In this document: positions 36,601-42,900 of the stretch, one piece after another
Numbering within the stretch: position 1 is the first letter of the stretch
Layout of the letters: every line of letters starts with the position of its first letter
Origin: Lepas anatifera
Taxonomy: Eukaryota; Arthropoda; Thecostraca; Lepadidae
Assembly (NCBI GenBank): GCA_034440635.1
Contig: JAOTON010001533.1
Span: forward strand, 132,001 to 196,000
Direction: 5' to 3'
DNA length: 64,000 nucleotides
The notes under the pieces: generated by a model
Databases searched by the model: none
What the model was told of the DNA's origin: nothing
The model's input: only the letters and a program-made list of their open reading frames with translations
Translations under genes and position numbers: made by a program

Positions 36601-39600
36601 TTAGATTTTAGCTTTTTTCACATCTTCTGCTATTTCAAAATGTGTGATATGATGCTGGATCCACGAAAAACTAGCATGATCTGAGTGTCTGAGTATTAAA
36701 ATTTCAAACTAAATAACTTTATTTTACTAAGGACGTTGTCAGTGCATCTGTAGAATAAGAAAAGATAACTGTTTTCACAGCAGCGTAATATTAAAATACG
36801 AGAATGACATACACAGACAAATATGTAGAGTAAACTGGATCCCTCCATGTTTTCAGAGAATCTGGAACTACCATTCCACCATCTAAACTTTCCAACTGAA
36901 TACAAAATGTTGTATTTCTGAATCAAATACCGTTTTTTGTGGTTAGCAACTTCACTTTTCACATCCTATCCTTCCCCTCGTTGTCAGTGCGTCTCACTCA
37001 GTCACAAAGTCCTGGCGAGTACTTCAACCTTGCTACGTTCACCCCGCCCCAAAAGTTGAATGGTGGATCGAAAATTGTTAACATGCACATTAGGGGTCTC
37101 AGCCCACTATAGTAATTTTGTTTGTTTGGAACGAAGTCATATCGACTTTCCCCAGCTCTATACGTAAAACTGAATCGATTGACAACCTTAAAAGCAAAAT
37201 AAAGGACATTTAGAGGTCGCGCACTTTATCACCAAAACCATTACACTTGAAAGGGGCTTCTTTTGGTGCGCTTGGGTCGAGCCTCCGATGGAGTTCCACC
37301 ACCTGGAGCAGGTACTGCTTCTGCTATCGTCCTTGCGAATCCGTTGATCTCTTGATGAGGGCGATCTCCCTTTCCCGCTGTTTTTGTTTGAGTCGGAAGT
37401 TAAAGTCGTTGTGGCGTCCCATTTGATATAATGATCCTTCCCTATGTAGAGGAGTATCGCACAGTTCGACGCATATGTTCTAAATTCAACGTAAGAACAT
37501 ATTTAAAGCCACATCAACTATCAAACAATTACTGGTCAAACCAAAGGACAGGATAGACAACCGGAAAACCAGGCCCAGTATACAGATGGAATGTAATGAC
37601 TGTCCAAAAATATACACTTGGAAAGCAAAGGATGATGGAAGTCCGACAGGACGAACACCGAAAATCTCGACAAAACTAATCCGAGGGTCAATTGACGGGA
37701 GAGCAGCCGAGGCCACAGCGGAACATGCATTCAAGAAGGATCATTGTATCAAATGGGACGCCATAACAACGTTAACTTTGGACTCAAGACAAAAACAGCG
37801 GGGAATAAAAGAGACAATTTACATCCAAACCACCACGGAACCAAAATGAATAGAAATATCGGCAAGTTACCATCTTTCTGGATTTTTGGACCTCTTAAAA
37901 CGCCAGCCAAACAAGAGATTGAATTGAAAAATAACACGTGTTTAGAGCTAATAATTATACAATGTTTCGTCATGTCCATAGCTAAGATTGTTCTTTCAAG
38001 TGTACCCTGTTTCGTGTTTTTGCTTGGTTAGTTATGTCATAGTGTTATCTTTCTCCTTGAAACGGGGGCGGGATGCTCCCGAAATCGGTCGGGTTTTATA
38101 CTCAGGCTGGTCATTGTGCAGTAATAAATGTTTTACTTAATTTGAAGAATATTTCAGATGTGAAATAGAAAACCAAGCAAAGAAAACCAGCGCCAGTATC
38201 AGTGTGGAAATGTGTACATTATAGGCGTAGGAACAGGGGGGCGGGGTCATGCCCCCGCCCAATATTCTTTAATTCTTAACCCTTAACCCTATGGCGCTGG
38301 CTGGAAAGAAATGACTTCAATGCAACCTTGGCCTCCCGAATATTCCGGACGTTCCTACGCTTATGTGTCATTTGGTACATTTGATAAAAGCTGCAAGTGC
38401 GCGACCTCTAAATATCATCGAAATACATGGAAATTTCGCACGAAGCTTGTAAGCAGTTGGGGGACATCGATATGCGTCGAAATATTGATTTTGGAACAAT
38501 GACCCCTAATGCACATCTACACTCGAGATACAGACTGCAGACACTGCTACAAAATACTCCCAAAAAATTCCAGGAACCTTGAGAAAATCTGCATCCTCAC
38601 TTTTTATCGTTTTTTTATTTCCAGTTTAGTCAAACTGCGCAGAACACCGACAAAACTGCCGTTGGCTTGATACAGTAATTATGGTTTTTCGCTAAAAGGT
38701 GTTGAAATTTATTTTTTCATGAGAATTGAAGCCCAGAGCCAGTGGCAGAAAATATTTCTCCAATTTTGTCTTACAAGCACACATTGAAATATTGAATAAC
38801 CGTTGTGGCTGCCATCAAGTCTCATTGGCCTTGTTTTTGTGTTTCCTGTCATGGCTTCTCAAGATATCTACCAAGCAATCTCACCGTCGCAAAATGTCGA
38901 TCAATACCGCCAGTGTCTATGCTAGAACATACCAATGATAATTGCACCCACAATAAAGTAAAAAGTCAATAATAATATCGGTTACGTACCCAGTGACAGT
39001 TCCATCATCCTTGTATGATAACCGCACGTTTGAAAATAAAGTTCGCTATCATTATTGAAACCCCAAAAGTCCCGTTATGATATTGTAACTGGTAAGCTTA
39101 ATGGACAATCCTCATATGCCTTTGTCTTCTTGATCGCGGCGATTAAACGGCTTAAACCGGCATTCTCCAGTGATAACAGGTAATTAATGAGGAGAAGAAG
39201 AGATAGCATAGCACGATAATGGAGCAGCTCGAACTCGATTCCTCGTTTCCTGTTCCTGGATATCCCTATGCAGAAGAGGCCAACGGACTCTGATTAATAA
39301 GCTAGGCGCCTCGCTACACTTAAAACCGGTTTGGTGAGCAATACACGAGTCAAGTTCTAGCTCTGTATGGTCTGGAGAGAAGCGATGAGGTCGCCGCTCA
39401 CAAAATGGGAGAAGACAAAGCAAATGGGGAAGGGTCAAGTGCAAAAACGACATGCTTGATGTTGCTTGTCCTCGTGATAATGTCGCATAAGCATGGTTTT
39501 CTATGGCGTAATTATAGCATATATATCATGGATATTCTATAACATATTTTCCTTGATATGCTATAGGCGCCATAAACACCACTGTTTCCTTTAATTATAC

Positions 39601-41695
39601 GATGCGCATTTTCCCTACCGAAAATTTTTTATGAAATTGTTATGAAACGATTTCGACGCTAAAGCGGCACATTCCAGAACCCTAAACTTAGCCTTAACCT
39701 AACACATGTATTCACTCATAAAAAACATGGCTAATGCCATTTTAGAATGTTTCACAGGATATTCCAACACTGGCAGCTTTGCACTTCAAACATTGACACC
39801 AATCACTGTCCATAGGGGAGGGTTTGCACAACCTTTTGGACATTTCAGTGTCCCTGGCGGCAACATAAACATCTTCGAAAGACTTATCATTGACAAGCAA
39901 TCTTAGACTGTGTGCGATCTTGTATCAGATGGAAAGTGGGTGCTGCACTACCAAATTTGTATGGTGTGAAATTGCACAAGACTACTTGCCTAGTTAGTGC
40001 TCTGTGGCACCTTGTGACTGGAGCCTGGACAGAACGTAGTTTAGTGAACGTTTGTGCGGCGTGTTGTTGCAGTCGGAGTACAGAAAGCTAGGGTGTGCCA
40101 CGTGTGAGATAATCCCGTCCGCATGTCAACAACATCTTCAACACGATTGCACAATGTTTAACACGCGCGTTGACGGGGGTCTGAGCCACCTTCGCTTTGA
40201 GGAGGGGGTACCCGCCCACTCTACGATCTCGAGAACTACGCTAGATAGCGAAAAACGGTAAACGGTGTTGGGTAGCCCATCCAATTCTCTCTCTAAAATA
40301 TTTAAACCATTCTTGTCAGGTTACATTTAAGGTCACTAGAGGTCACATGCCATCATAGGGATAAAATGTAAATGTAGGTTTTTGGTGAAAGAGTAAAGAT
40401 AAAGCAAAACAATTTAGACCATTTGAGTCCTCGCAGCAAGCTGAATCGAATGATATACAATATGACCTTGTTACGTCAAATCAGGGCAAATAGGGAATTT
40501 GACTTGACCTGAGGTCAGGTAAAGGTAAAATTAGTCCAAAATGCATATCATTATAACTGCAAAGACAAGGCCAATGTAATAAAGTCAAAACAAATGCTCT
40601 ATCATCATCCATTACTAAGTTATTCAGTTGAAACCATTTTTCCCATGTACTTCGGATGGAGAGTTCATGGCTCATATCTAACCTTAGGTCGTCGATATAA
40701 AAAATACCGGAACACGTTTTTTAAATTTTGTTCAGTTGTTCGGTAAGGCTGCTGGAGTCGGGTCTCACTAAGTCATCAGGGACTTGTCACGGAGACCCCG
40801 ACCCCACCACCCGAACGAGCAACTCCCTCAATGGAGGGTTAATTTAGAAGCCAAGTTTAACGTCCACAAGCACAGGGACGGCCGCCCCGTCGGTCACCCT
40901 TCCAGTCGTTGCCAGCCGACCTGTACGTGGGTAAACTTGGCGCCGGGCGTCTCGGGGAACCGATCCCAGCCTGGACAGCCTGCCACTGCATGTTCTGGCA
41001 GCGGGCCGGGCCCAAGTCACCAACGGCTAGGGGGCTTTTAGAGAGCTCGGTGGGATCATTGTGTGATACGAGTTTCAATCGGATAAGTTCACCCTGTTGT
41101 GACTTATACTGTCTAAAACTTTTTTTGAGGTCAGCTGACTTGACCTGTACTGGTTACCTGACCTGAGATGACCTAACCTTAAGATTTTGTAAAAAGTTGT
41201 ACAAATGATAAGGAAAAATGCACGCCAAGGACGGTGGCGCTCCGCGCCGCCGTTTTTGTACATCTCCAAAAAACCGAGGGGAGCGGGTACCCGCCCCTCC
41301 CCCGTCAATGCGCGTGTTAAATCGTACTAATCTTCTCTGACAGTGTTGTTGGGCGTAGGAAATACTAAAATAGCTTGTTTTTCACGTCCAATTTTTTCGC
41401 TGTGAAATACGAGGCTGGAAACTGGAAGCCTCTTACCTGTCTGAAAGGCTGAATGACCTCTGAGGCAGAGCGAGCTAGTGCGGGATCATCGACGTTTCCA
41501 AACAGGCGAGCATTTCCATTCACAGCAGCTCATGCCTGCGGAGGGGAACTCCTGTAGGCTGTCGGCGACTACTCACGTTGCTGCTGTGACCTCATTGTCT
41601 CGGTGATAGCTTCAGGCAGCTCTGGTTCGCTGCTGGACGACGCTGTTGGGGGATCGTACCGGTACCCGGCTGCACCGCACAACAGTGCGATCGAG
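2705..41695 (-). CDS. CLIP-like/CUB/chymotrypsin-fold serine protease gene, eleven exons, 5' end missing
   Basis: This gene is predicted to encode a secreted, zymogen-activated serine endopeptidase. The joined exons are 41695-41577, 34596-34456, 33431-33285, 21552-21420, 19333-19212, 18801-18676, 18366-18124, 10107-9909, 4669-4436, 4007-3773 and 2887-2705. All ten introns have GT..AG ends and compatible phases, and the sum leaves one open frame of 626 residues plus stop. Domain order by visible residue number: signal peptide end about 1-10, acidic linker to about 90, CLIP-like six-cysteine knot 99-134, CUB about 140-215, CUB-like second half with TQIRC about 221-262, charged linker 263-358, protease 359-626. 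Catalytic His406, Asp462 and Ser569 are present. The first exon, with ATG and most of the signal peptide, was not found; the first visible exon is entered in phase 2. The assembly is inferred from splice consensus and family logic, with no transcript evidence. Confidence 0.85.
3773..4007 (-). CDS. Protease gene exon: middle of protease domain and S1 pocket
   Basis: The exon begins after cttttcag and ends at a perfect gtgagt; phases are 2 and 0. It encodes ITITGFG (the GWG strand with Trp replaced by Phe), the Cys168 and Cys182 equivalents (Cys530, Cys556) and NPGAACF. In the standard alignment the residues at 189 and 190 are both Ala, where trypsins have Asp-Ser. The Cys136-Cys201 disulfide of vertebrate trypsins is absent. 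Confidence 0.92.
4436..4669 (-). CDS. Protease gene exon: catalytic aspartate
   Basis: The exon begins after atcag and ends at gtgagg; phases are 2 and 2. It encodes IISLGDHD, the strand IMIHYAYD and NRNDIAIVRL with catalytic Asp462, then ACLP with Cys482, the residue at chymotrypsin position 122 that usually bridges to the propeptide. Confidence 0.92.
4780..5110. repeat. Fragment of an AGGTCA-rich TTAA element
   Basis: The segment holds the subterminal block tggcgtgcaacgctgccgtac, the cluster of AGGTCA motifs near 4880-4920 and the atctctccattgg block also found in the full elements at 11210 and 55804. Both ends are missing. Confidence 0.6.
5232..5300. mobile_element. Solo end of a CAGTGGCGG-type DNA transposon
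   Basis: The motif cagtggcggtggataaaggg followed by runs of G and C resembles the ends of the hAT-type MITE at 379-787. No matching second end or target duplication was found. Confidence 0.4.
5395..6350. repeat. Degenerate tandem array of about 27-33-bp units
   Basis: About 30 imperfect units with the core agcttggtctcaggggcccc follow each other head to tail. Unit length and sequence vary, with changes between gggccccc, gggctcc and gggcctcc. The long apparent ORFs here come from the repeat period and are not a gene. The array sits in the intron between the His and Asp exons of the protease gene. Confidence 0.85.
6538..7707. mobile_element. AGGTCA-rich TTAA element
   Basis: The element is bounded by TTAA at 6538-6541 and 7704-7707 and has GC-rich ends (ccttgccccggtggcggg at left, gaccccccggagg at right). 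Near the right end are ggctgcgcgccgccg and ggaaaacccgag. Its sequence is the reverse complement of the copy at 55804-57010 over nearly its whole length. It encodes no protein. At least a dozen TGACCT/AGGTCA motifs are visible. Confidence 0.82.
7787..9021. mobile_element. TTAA element with CCCTATTTCC ends, inserted in a LINE ORF2
   Basis: TTAA duplications at 7787-7790 and 9018-9021 flank inverted ends reading CCCTATTTCCGGCAGGGGGG and its complement. TTAA duplication with CCCTA termini is typical of piggyBac-type elements. The interior is non-coding and holds two caggggcgg motifs (7942, 8125) from further small insertions. The right terminus is partly duplicated (two ggaaatagg blocks). Confidence 0.75.
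9022..9240 (+). pseudogene. LINE ORF2 endonuclease fragment
   Basis: The frame reads KDLTFNVRGLREPIKRRSIF, followed by FAVLHNTYFS, closely parallel to the start of ORF2 at 49244 (LTYNVRGLRDVSKRR). Catalytic Asn of the NVRG motif is kept, but the QETH glutamate motif is changed (LHNTY), so it is dead. It ends at stops near 9204. The upstream side continues across the TTAA element at 7787. Confidence 0.75.
9273..9409. mobile_element. Short hAT-type MITE
   Basis: The ends are CAGGAGCGGAACCAG and CTGGATCCGCCCCTG (inverted). The flanking 8-mers cgcttatg (9265-9272) and cacttatg (9410-9417) match at 7 of 8 positions, as expected for a hAT target duplication. Only 137 bp long. Confidence 0.72.
9909..10107 (-). 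CDS. Protease gene exon: activation site and catalytic histidine
   Basis: The exon encodes the zymogen cleavage site R358-ILGG, the WPWQI strand, FFCGG and the catalytic His in TAAHC (His406). Cys391 and Cys407 form the expected Cys42-Cys58 pair. Phases are 1 in and 2 out; the donor is a perfect gtaagt. The acceptor (cgcag) lacks a long pyrimidine tract, so the first few codons are less certain than the rest. Confidence 0.9.
10187..11209. other. Intron stretch, nothing recognised
   Basis: This is intron DNA upstream of the His exon. A small ATGATG-rich patch lies near 10620-10650. No ORF, element end or RNA motif stands out. Confidence 0.5.
11210..12114. mobile_element. AGGTCA-rich TTAA element
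   Basis: TTAA at 11210-11213 and 12111-12114 flank ends beginning ccctggccccgatggggg and ending cccaccgggggcgggtg. Both ends carry the same gtgtttgaacacc-like block, so the terminal inverted repeat is over 60 bp. The body matches 54525-55528 in reverse orientation. Non-coding. Confidence 0.82.
12206..12480 (+). repeat. G-rich tandem repeats
   Basis: About five near-perfect units of ggtcagcgtgggaggggagg (about 23 bp) are followed by a looser gggggggtcctgggaggagg region. The G-run spacing would allow G-quadruplexes on the plus strand. Apparent ORFs in all frames are due to the repeat. Confidence 0.85.
12540..13261. other. Intron stretch with transposon ends
   Basis: It contains GC palindromes (ccgcgcgaagcgcgg near 12630), a cctggctgcgcccctgg end near 12815, and a CAGTGGCGGATCCAGG end at 13107 with a possible partner ending at 13261. 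Target duplications are not clear, so boundaries are uncertain. Confidence 0.45.
13262..15034. other. Intron stretch with one degenerate MITE, otherwise nothing seen
   Basis: Between about 13541 and 13762 lie G-rich and C-rich ends (ggcggtcgcagggggg and gtccgcccctgg) that look like a further small DNA transposon. The rest shows no gene. Confidence 0.4.
15035..15178. repeat. Perfect 33-bp inverted repeat with CGGTATTT-rich loop
   Basis: The arms (about 15036-15068 and 15146-15178) begin cagttcttgtagaag and end ggtgtctg in opposite orientation with no visible mismatch. The loop is built of tcggtattt units and TTA repeats. It stands just ahead of the Penelope-like element and may be its 5' terminal structure. 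Confidence 0.8.
15190..17760 (+). mobile_element. Penelope-like retroelement, decayed
   Basis: The element carries, in order, an N-terminal region, a reverse transcriptase and a GIY-YIG endonuclease, the layout of Penelope-like elements. At least five frame breaks make it non-functional. It lies in the intron between the linker exon and the His exon of the protease gene, opposite to the gene's strand. No terminal duplication was identified. Confidence 0.85.
15271..17740 (+). pseudogene. Penelope-like RT / GIY-YIG polyprotein, frameshifted
   Basis: N-terminal segment 15271-15537 (QPRGLKLKSG) is typical of the family. In 15600-16499 the motifs IQADKGGSICVLTKEQY and YGLPKVHKP appear, with a compensating pair of frameshifts between about 16160 and 16260. 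The RT core follows at 16529-16984: FDVVSLFTSIP (motif A), GTAMGSPVSSI (motif B) and RYVDDTFAIV (catalytic YVDD). Another shift near 16965 leads to LPFLDVAVQR and VYRKPTHGEKY. Near 17450-17740 are VYQYTCQCGK, YIGET-like and HNIKWDDVKIL segments of a GIY-YIG nuclease with its Cys pair. Frame breaks: about 15537, 16160/16260, 16490, 16965 and in the nuclease near 17490. Confidence 0.85.
17761..18123. other. AT-rich intron stretch
   Basis: Imperfect AATAATGATAAT runs at 17775-17830 form a microsatellite-like tail just after the Penelope-like element. The rest up to the linker exon shows nothing further. Confidence 0.5.
18124..18366 (-). CDS. Protease gene exon: charged linker before the protease domain
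   Basis: The exon starts after ctcag and ends at a gtgagc donor; phases are 1 and 1. The 80 codons hold EDCGRKN (Cys269), then an Arg/His-rich piece RHRRTARH (278-285), then an Asp/Glu/Ser/Thr-rich stretch and SPWDTLPYSVLQQF. In CLIP and chymotrypsin-type proteases a cysteine in this place (CG-x-x-N) pairs with Cys122 of the protease domain and tethers the light chain; Cys482 is the likely partner. Both strands of this stretch stay open, but only this frame splices in phase at both ends. Confidence 0.7.
18676..18801 (-). CDS. Protease gene exon: CUB-like tail with TQIRC motif
   Basis: The acceptor ends in ctcctgcag and the donor is gtaagt; phases are 1 and 1. The translation runs from TIPLTPEEGPLVIS to FNMRFTQIRCSAKEEP. 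The W/F-x-hydrophobic-x-hydrophobic-TQI-x-C pattern is the characteristic end of the second CUB-like repeat in arthropod CUB proteases. A full second CUB domain is not present, since only this half is seen. Confidence 0.8.
19212..19333 (-). CDS. Protease gene exon: second half of CUB domain
   Basis: The translation continues the CUB fold: VEYLNYTTP, then CSDTQLVYLVG (the C-x-D-hydrophobic strand) and QPVCGRLNG (the closing VCG-x-x-x-G strand). Phases are 2 in, 1 out. The acceptor ends in gttccag and the donor is gtcagc, weaker than the others. The phase match to both neighbours supports the call. Confidence 0.83.
19334..21419. other. Intron within the CUB coding region, no gene confirmed
   Basis: This intron splits the CUB domain. 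Around 20690 the text gcctgacgacggtcaaggac and gaccgaaaagttgtg resembles the leader found at ends of Penelope-like elements. Short open frames on both strands are not supported by phase or motif. Confidence 0.45.
21420..21552 (-). CDS. Protease gene exon: first half of CUB domain
   Basis: The acceptor ends in cttgttccag and the donor is gtgagc; phases are 1 in and 2 out. The translation contains YYRNPSFPE, then a cysteine in LLCNF and another in TCAIR. This matches the start of a CUB domain (a Y/S-x-P-x-F/Y-P strand, then the C-x-hydrophobic core). CUB domains mediate extracellular protein or carbohydrate contacts in proteases. Confidence 0.85.
21690..22140. repeat. Degenerate repeat related to 42090-42300
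   Basis: The blocks agagttaagaaaacgcccg, gtgatctgcc, cattgacataggtcaa and aaaactgggtcatgctggg recur, diverged, at 29010-29110, 29655-29746, 30785 and 42130-42270. No intact ends were found. Confidence 0.55.
23040..23150 (+). mobile_element. SINE fragment
   Basis: The text gggagttgctcgtttgggtgg, gggtcggggtctccgt and gatgactctagtgagac matches the 3' part of the SINE at 40745-41045 in the other orientation. The tRNA-like head is missing. Confidence 0.65.
24673..25696. mobile_element. TTAA element, GCGCCCC-end family, copy 1
   Basis: TTAA at 24673-24676 and 25693-25696 flank ends CACGCGCCCC and GGGGCGCATG. The interior matches 58672-59711 in the same orientation almost throughout, including the ccccattataagtctatggtg and tgacctggcaaggtcatatt blocks. 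It is non-coding and rich in AGGTCA. It lies in the spacer of the large inverted repeat. Confidence 0.85.
26015..26771. repeat. Right arm of the large inverted repeat
   Basis: Inverted counterpart of 22172-22950; see the parent entry for the shared blocks. Confidence 0.8.
26895..27110. repeat. Penelope-type leader remnant and TATATTTAT repeat
   Basis: The text gctttcggctatattttatc and agccttcgtcagc is the pattern seen in terminal repeats of Penelope-like elements. It is followed by a low-complexity TATTTATAT run to about 27110. No coding part of the element remains. Confidence 0.5.
27598..27640. repeat. GA dinucleotide microsatellite
   Basis: About 20 consecutive GA units, nearly perfect. 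Confidence 0.95.
27979..28943. mobile_element. TTAA element, ATCGAT-palindrome family, copy 1
   Basis: It begins TTAA then cccgcgccccaccgggg and holds ggggccatcgatggccccc close to the left end. The right end is ggcccggtgggggggTTAc, with the last TTAA mutated and the palindrome degraded. The body matches 29747-30765 and 53367-54443, including ttttcaatgggagaggtcac. Non-coding. Confidence 0.78.
28943..29326. mobile_element. Short TTAA element remnant next to copy 1
   Basis: It starts at the mutated TTAc junction with gcacagtggagaggggtc and ends at catcgggacgagggTTAA (29323-29326). Its inner part (cctagatcaatatcttcaagg near 29100) matches the DNA on both sides of the element at 29747-30765. Near the right end is ggcgcttcgcgacgccg, the hairpin motif shared with other families. 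Confidence 0.6.
29588..30960. mobile_element. TTAA element split by a second TTAA element
   Basis: Left part 29588-29746 begins TTAAcacgcgcaggcggg and resembles 28943-29110. Right part 30766 to about 30960 continues it (aggtcaaacgaattcg, then catgggccgtgctgg). The element at 29747-30765 sits between them. The outer right end is not clear. Confidence 0.65.
29747..30765. mobile_element. TTAA element, ATCGAT-palindrome family, copy 2, nested
   Basis: Intact TTAA at 29747-29750 and 30762-30765 flank ends cccgcgccccacc and ggtggggcaaggg. Subterminal ccatcgatgg motifs lie at both ends (about 29788 and 30733). The flanks caatatc and aggtcaaac join to match the unoccupied site near 29103-29118. Non-coding. 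Confidence 0.85.
31370..31960. repeat. GC-rich low-complexity stretch
   Basis: Repeated cctgcacccaacatgccgcccc-like pieces and gccccc runs fill the segment, including two close copies near 31575 and 31615. Open frames on both strands reflect composition. The source is unknown, probably degenerate GC-rich transposon ends. Confidence 0.5.
32370..32870. repeat. TGACCT-rich repeat, related to 42340-42870
   Basis: Shared blocks with the second copy include gacgtcaccagtcggtct against aacgtcaccagttggtct, gaactggtgcg, and ctttgaaagcctataagtc. The right end ggcccctccactgcacgtgtt looks like a worn TTAA-element terminus. Confidence 0.65.
33285..33431 (-). CDS. Protease gene exon: CLIP-like six-cysteine domain
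   Basis: The exon holds six cysteines at visible residues 99, 109, 115, 126, 133 and 134, spaced C-x9-C-x5-C-x10-C-x6-CC. The last two are adjacent in GVCC, as in arthropod CLIP domains and in the short cysteine-rich module ahead of CUB in some arthropod proteases. The RGGT and CAGDQGVCC segments match that style. Phases are 1 in, 1 out; the donor is gtgagt. Codon joining to the next exon gives CCIF followed by KHSC, a typical continuation into a CUB domain. An AGGTC pentamer repeat lies just upstream in the intron. Confidence 0.85.
33446..33468. repeat. AGGTC pentamer microsatellite next to an exon
   Basis: Four tandem aggtc units lie in the intron 15 bp upstream (gene sense) of the CLIP-like exon, so they form part of its 3' splice region. 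Confidence 0.85.
34456..34596 (-). CDS. Protease gene exon: low-complexity acidic linker
   Basis: The acceptor ends in ccttgcag and the donor is gtgagg; phases are 1 in and 1 out. The translation begins AYLAEVLEAGAEAD and continues as a Ser/Gly/Thr-rich segment to FQKPVP. No domain is recognised. It sits between the signal peptide exon and the cysteine-knot exon, so it is read as an extracellular spacer. Confidence 0.7.
34597..36460. other. Intron stretch, nothing recognised
   Basis: No element ends, RNA motifs or phase-compatible exons were found on either strand. Confidence 0.45.
36461..36570. repeat. Imperfect palindrome of about 110 bp
   Basis: The arms gcatgcatgttacagggaaa and tttccctgtaacacatgcat are inverted copies continuing into gtgcgaaatccg and cggatttttcac. 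The centre (cgagctccctagggatttcgcg) is partly self-complementary as well. The whole could be a miniature fold-back element. Confidence 0.75.
37250..37436 (-). pseudogene. GIY-YIG retroelement fragment, minus strand
   Basis: Read on the minus strand from 37436 it encodes HYIKWDATTTLT and, in a shifted frame, FRLKQKQRERE, the tail of a GIY-YIG nuclease. The same DNA segment occurs in the plus orientation at 37739-37802. Confidence 0.6.
37487..37848 (+). pseudogene. GIY-YIG retroelement fragment, plus strand
   Basis: The frame from 37586 reads MECNDCPKIYTWKAKDDG, a worn C-x-x-C-x-x-x-YIGET-type start, then DGRAAEATAEHAFKKDHCIK and WDAITTLTLDS with QKQRGIKETIYI. This is the C-terminal nuclease of a Penelope-like or related element. 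The tyrosine is preserved but the second motif is lost. Confidence 0.7.
38223..38360. mobile_element. Small MITE with GCGTAGGAAC ends
   Basis: The ends are ggcgtaggaacagggggg and ggacgttcctacgc in inverted orientation. The C-run after the first end and G-run composition fit the other small MITEs here. No certain target duplication is visible. Confidence 0.55.
38361..40157. other. Intron stretch, nothing recognised
   Basis: AT-rich DNA between the small MITE and the TTAA element at 40158. No exon fits the gene's phases. Confidence 0.45.
40158..41320. mobile_element. AGGTCA-rich TTAA element carrying a SINE
   Basis: TTAA at 40158-40161 and 41317-41320 flank ends CACGCGCGTTGACGGGGG and CCCCGTCAATGCGCGTG. 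Near the right end is ggtggcgctccgcgccgccg followed by a T run and aaaaaaccgag. The body matches 54525-55528 in part. A SINE (about 40745-41045) interrupts it. Confidence 0.82.
40745..41045 (-). mobile_element. tRNA-derived SINE, worn head
   Basis: On the minus strand the B-box region reads gggatcggttcccc, and the body (gacgttaaacttgg, gggagttgctcgttcgggtgg) matches the copies at 815-1117 and 23040-23150. The A box is degenerate. Confidence 0.7.
41577..41695 (-). CDS. Protease gene exon: end of signal peptide and acidic linker
   Basis: A pyrimidine-rich acceptor ending in ttttcag precedes the exon and a perfect gtgagt donor follows it. The translation starts with the hydrophobic stretch SIALLCGAAG, which looks like the end of a signal peptide, followed by YRYDPP and a Ser/Glu-rich linker ending in RSQQQ. 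The exon is entered in phase 2 and left in phase 1. An alternative reading is that the hydrophobic stretch extends into the upstream codons (FWPLFS), but no ATG lies there in frame. Confidence 0.7.
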
Positions 41696-42089
41696 CTGAA
41701 AAGCGGCCAAAACGCGTCAACAGTAATAGAAGCGATCTGGAAAACGGCCAAAGTCCTTCAGTTCGACGCTAGAATGGAACGACCAGTTTATTCATTCCTC
41801 GAAAGTAATCAGATTAGTACAACAGAACAACTCAACCACATTATTCATTCCTTGCGATAGACTCTCGTAGATATTGGAATAGGGGGATAATGTTCCTGAA
41901 TTAAAACTTTGCTGTTCAGATTGAATCGCACAAACTGAGGCAGAGGCCGATACAGGGAGAGCGTCAGTCCAGTCATGTCCTCTCCCTAAAGTGAAACAAA
42001 GGGGCCAGCCCCTTCCCCTCCACCAAACTACGGGCGCTTTCGTTTGATGAGTTCGTTTGGGAGTAGGTAGTTACCCCTAAAATTTGAAG

Positions 42090-42900
42090 AAATCGCAAGT
42101 GGGAGGGGCGCTTAGTAGGCACCCCTAATATCTCGAAAACCAAGATGCTTAGAAGAATGCTAGTTTTGGTGGTGTGATCTTTCATTGACCCAGGTAATTA
42201 TTTTCGAGGTCAAAAGCGGCCATAAAGTTAAAAACTGGGCCGCGCTGAGGACCTATCGGAAAATACGATGAGGCGTAAACAAACACGCAATATACTAAAA
42301 GTGTGTTTATGTCATACACAGATGGTATAATCTTTGAGGTTTTAGGTCAAGGCTATTCAAGGTCATCGAACTATGATGTCACACTATAATATATTTCCTA
42401 CAATAAACACTACAACTGGCACTATTGCAGCAATTAGACGGAAAATAAAGGTCGACATTTACTCATGACCTTTGACGTTGATTTCTTACATTGACCTGAA
42501 CATCGATTTATCTTAACTATGACGACATACCATAATATATATCATACTGGGTACCCTCATTTCACCCGAATAAGTGGGTTTAATGATTTTGAAATTACTG
42601 ATATAATCTTCGCCTGTAACCTTTGGCTTTGACTTTGGCTCTTGTGTGAGGTGAAATTGACATATAATCTCGTTTATATGGCGTTATAACGTCACCAGTT
42701 GGTCTTCAATGCAGGCGAACTGGTGCGACCGCTCGCTGGTGGTGATCTCAAAATATAAGTCTGACTTTGAAAGCCTATAAGTCCAAAAGTTATCTACCAA
42801 TTTTCAAGGCTTATTCAGCAATCGACGCGCTCAATAATTTTCTGAAATGTGACCCAGTGTTTTTTCGACTGCGAAAGGTTCAATTAGCTTACTTCTTCCC
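42090..42900. repeat. TGACCT-rich repeat, two linked blocks
   Basis: The left block (about 42090-42300) matches 21820-22020. The right block (42340-42870) matches 32370-32870. Together they may show the structure of a longer element whose ends have decayed. Confidence 0.55.
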
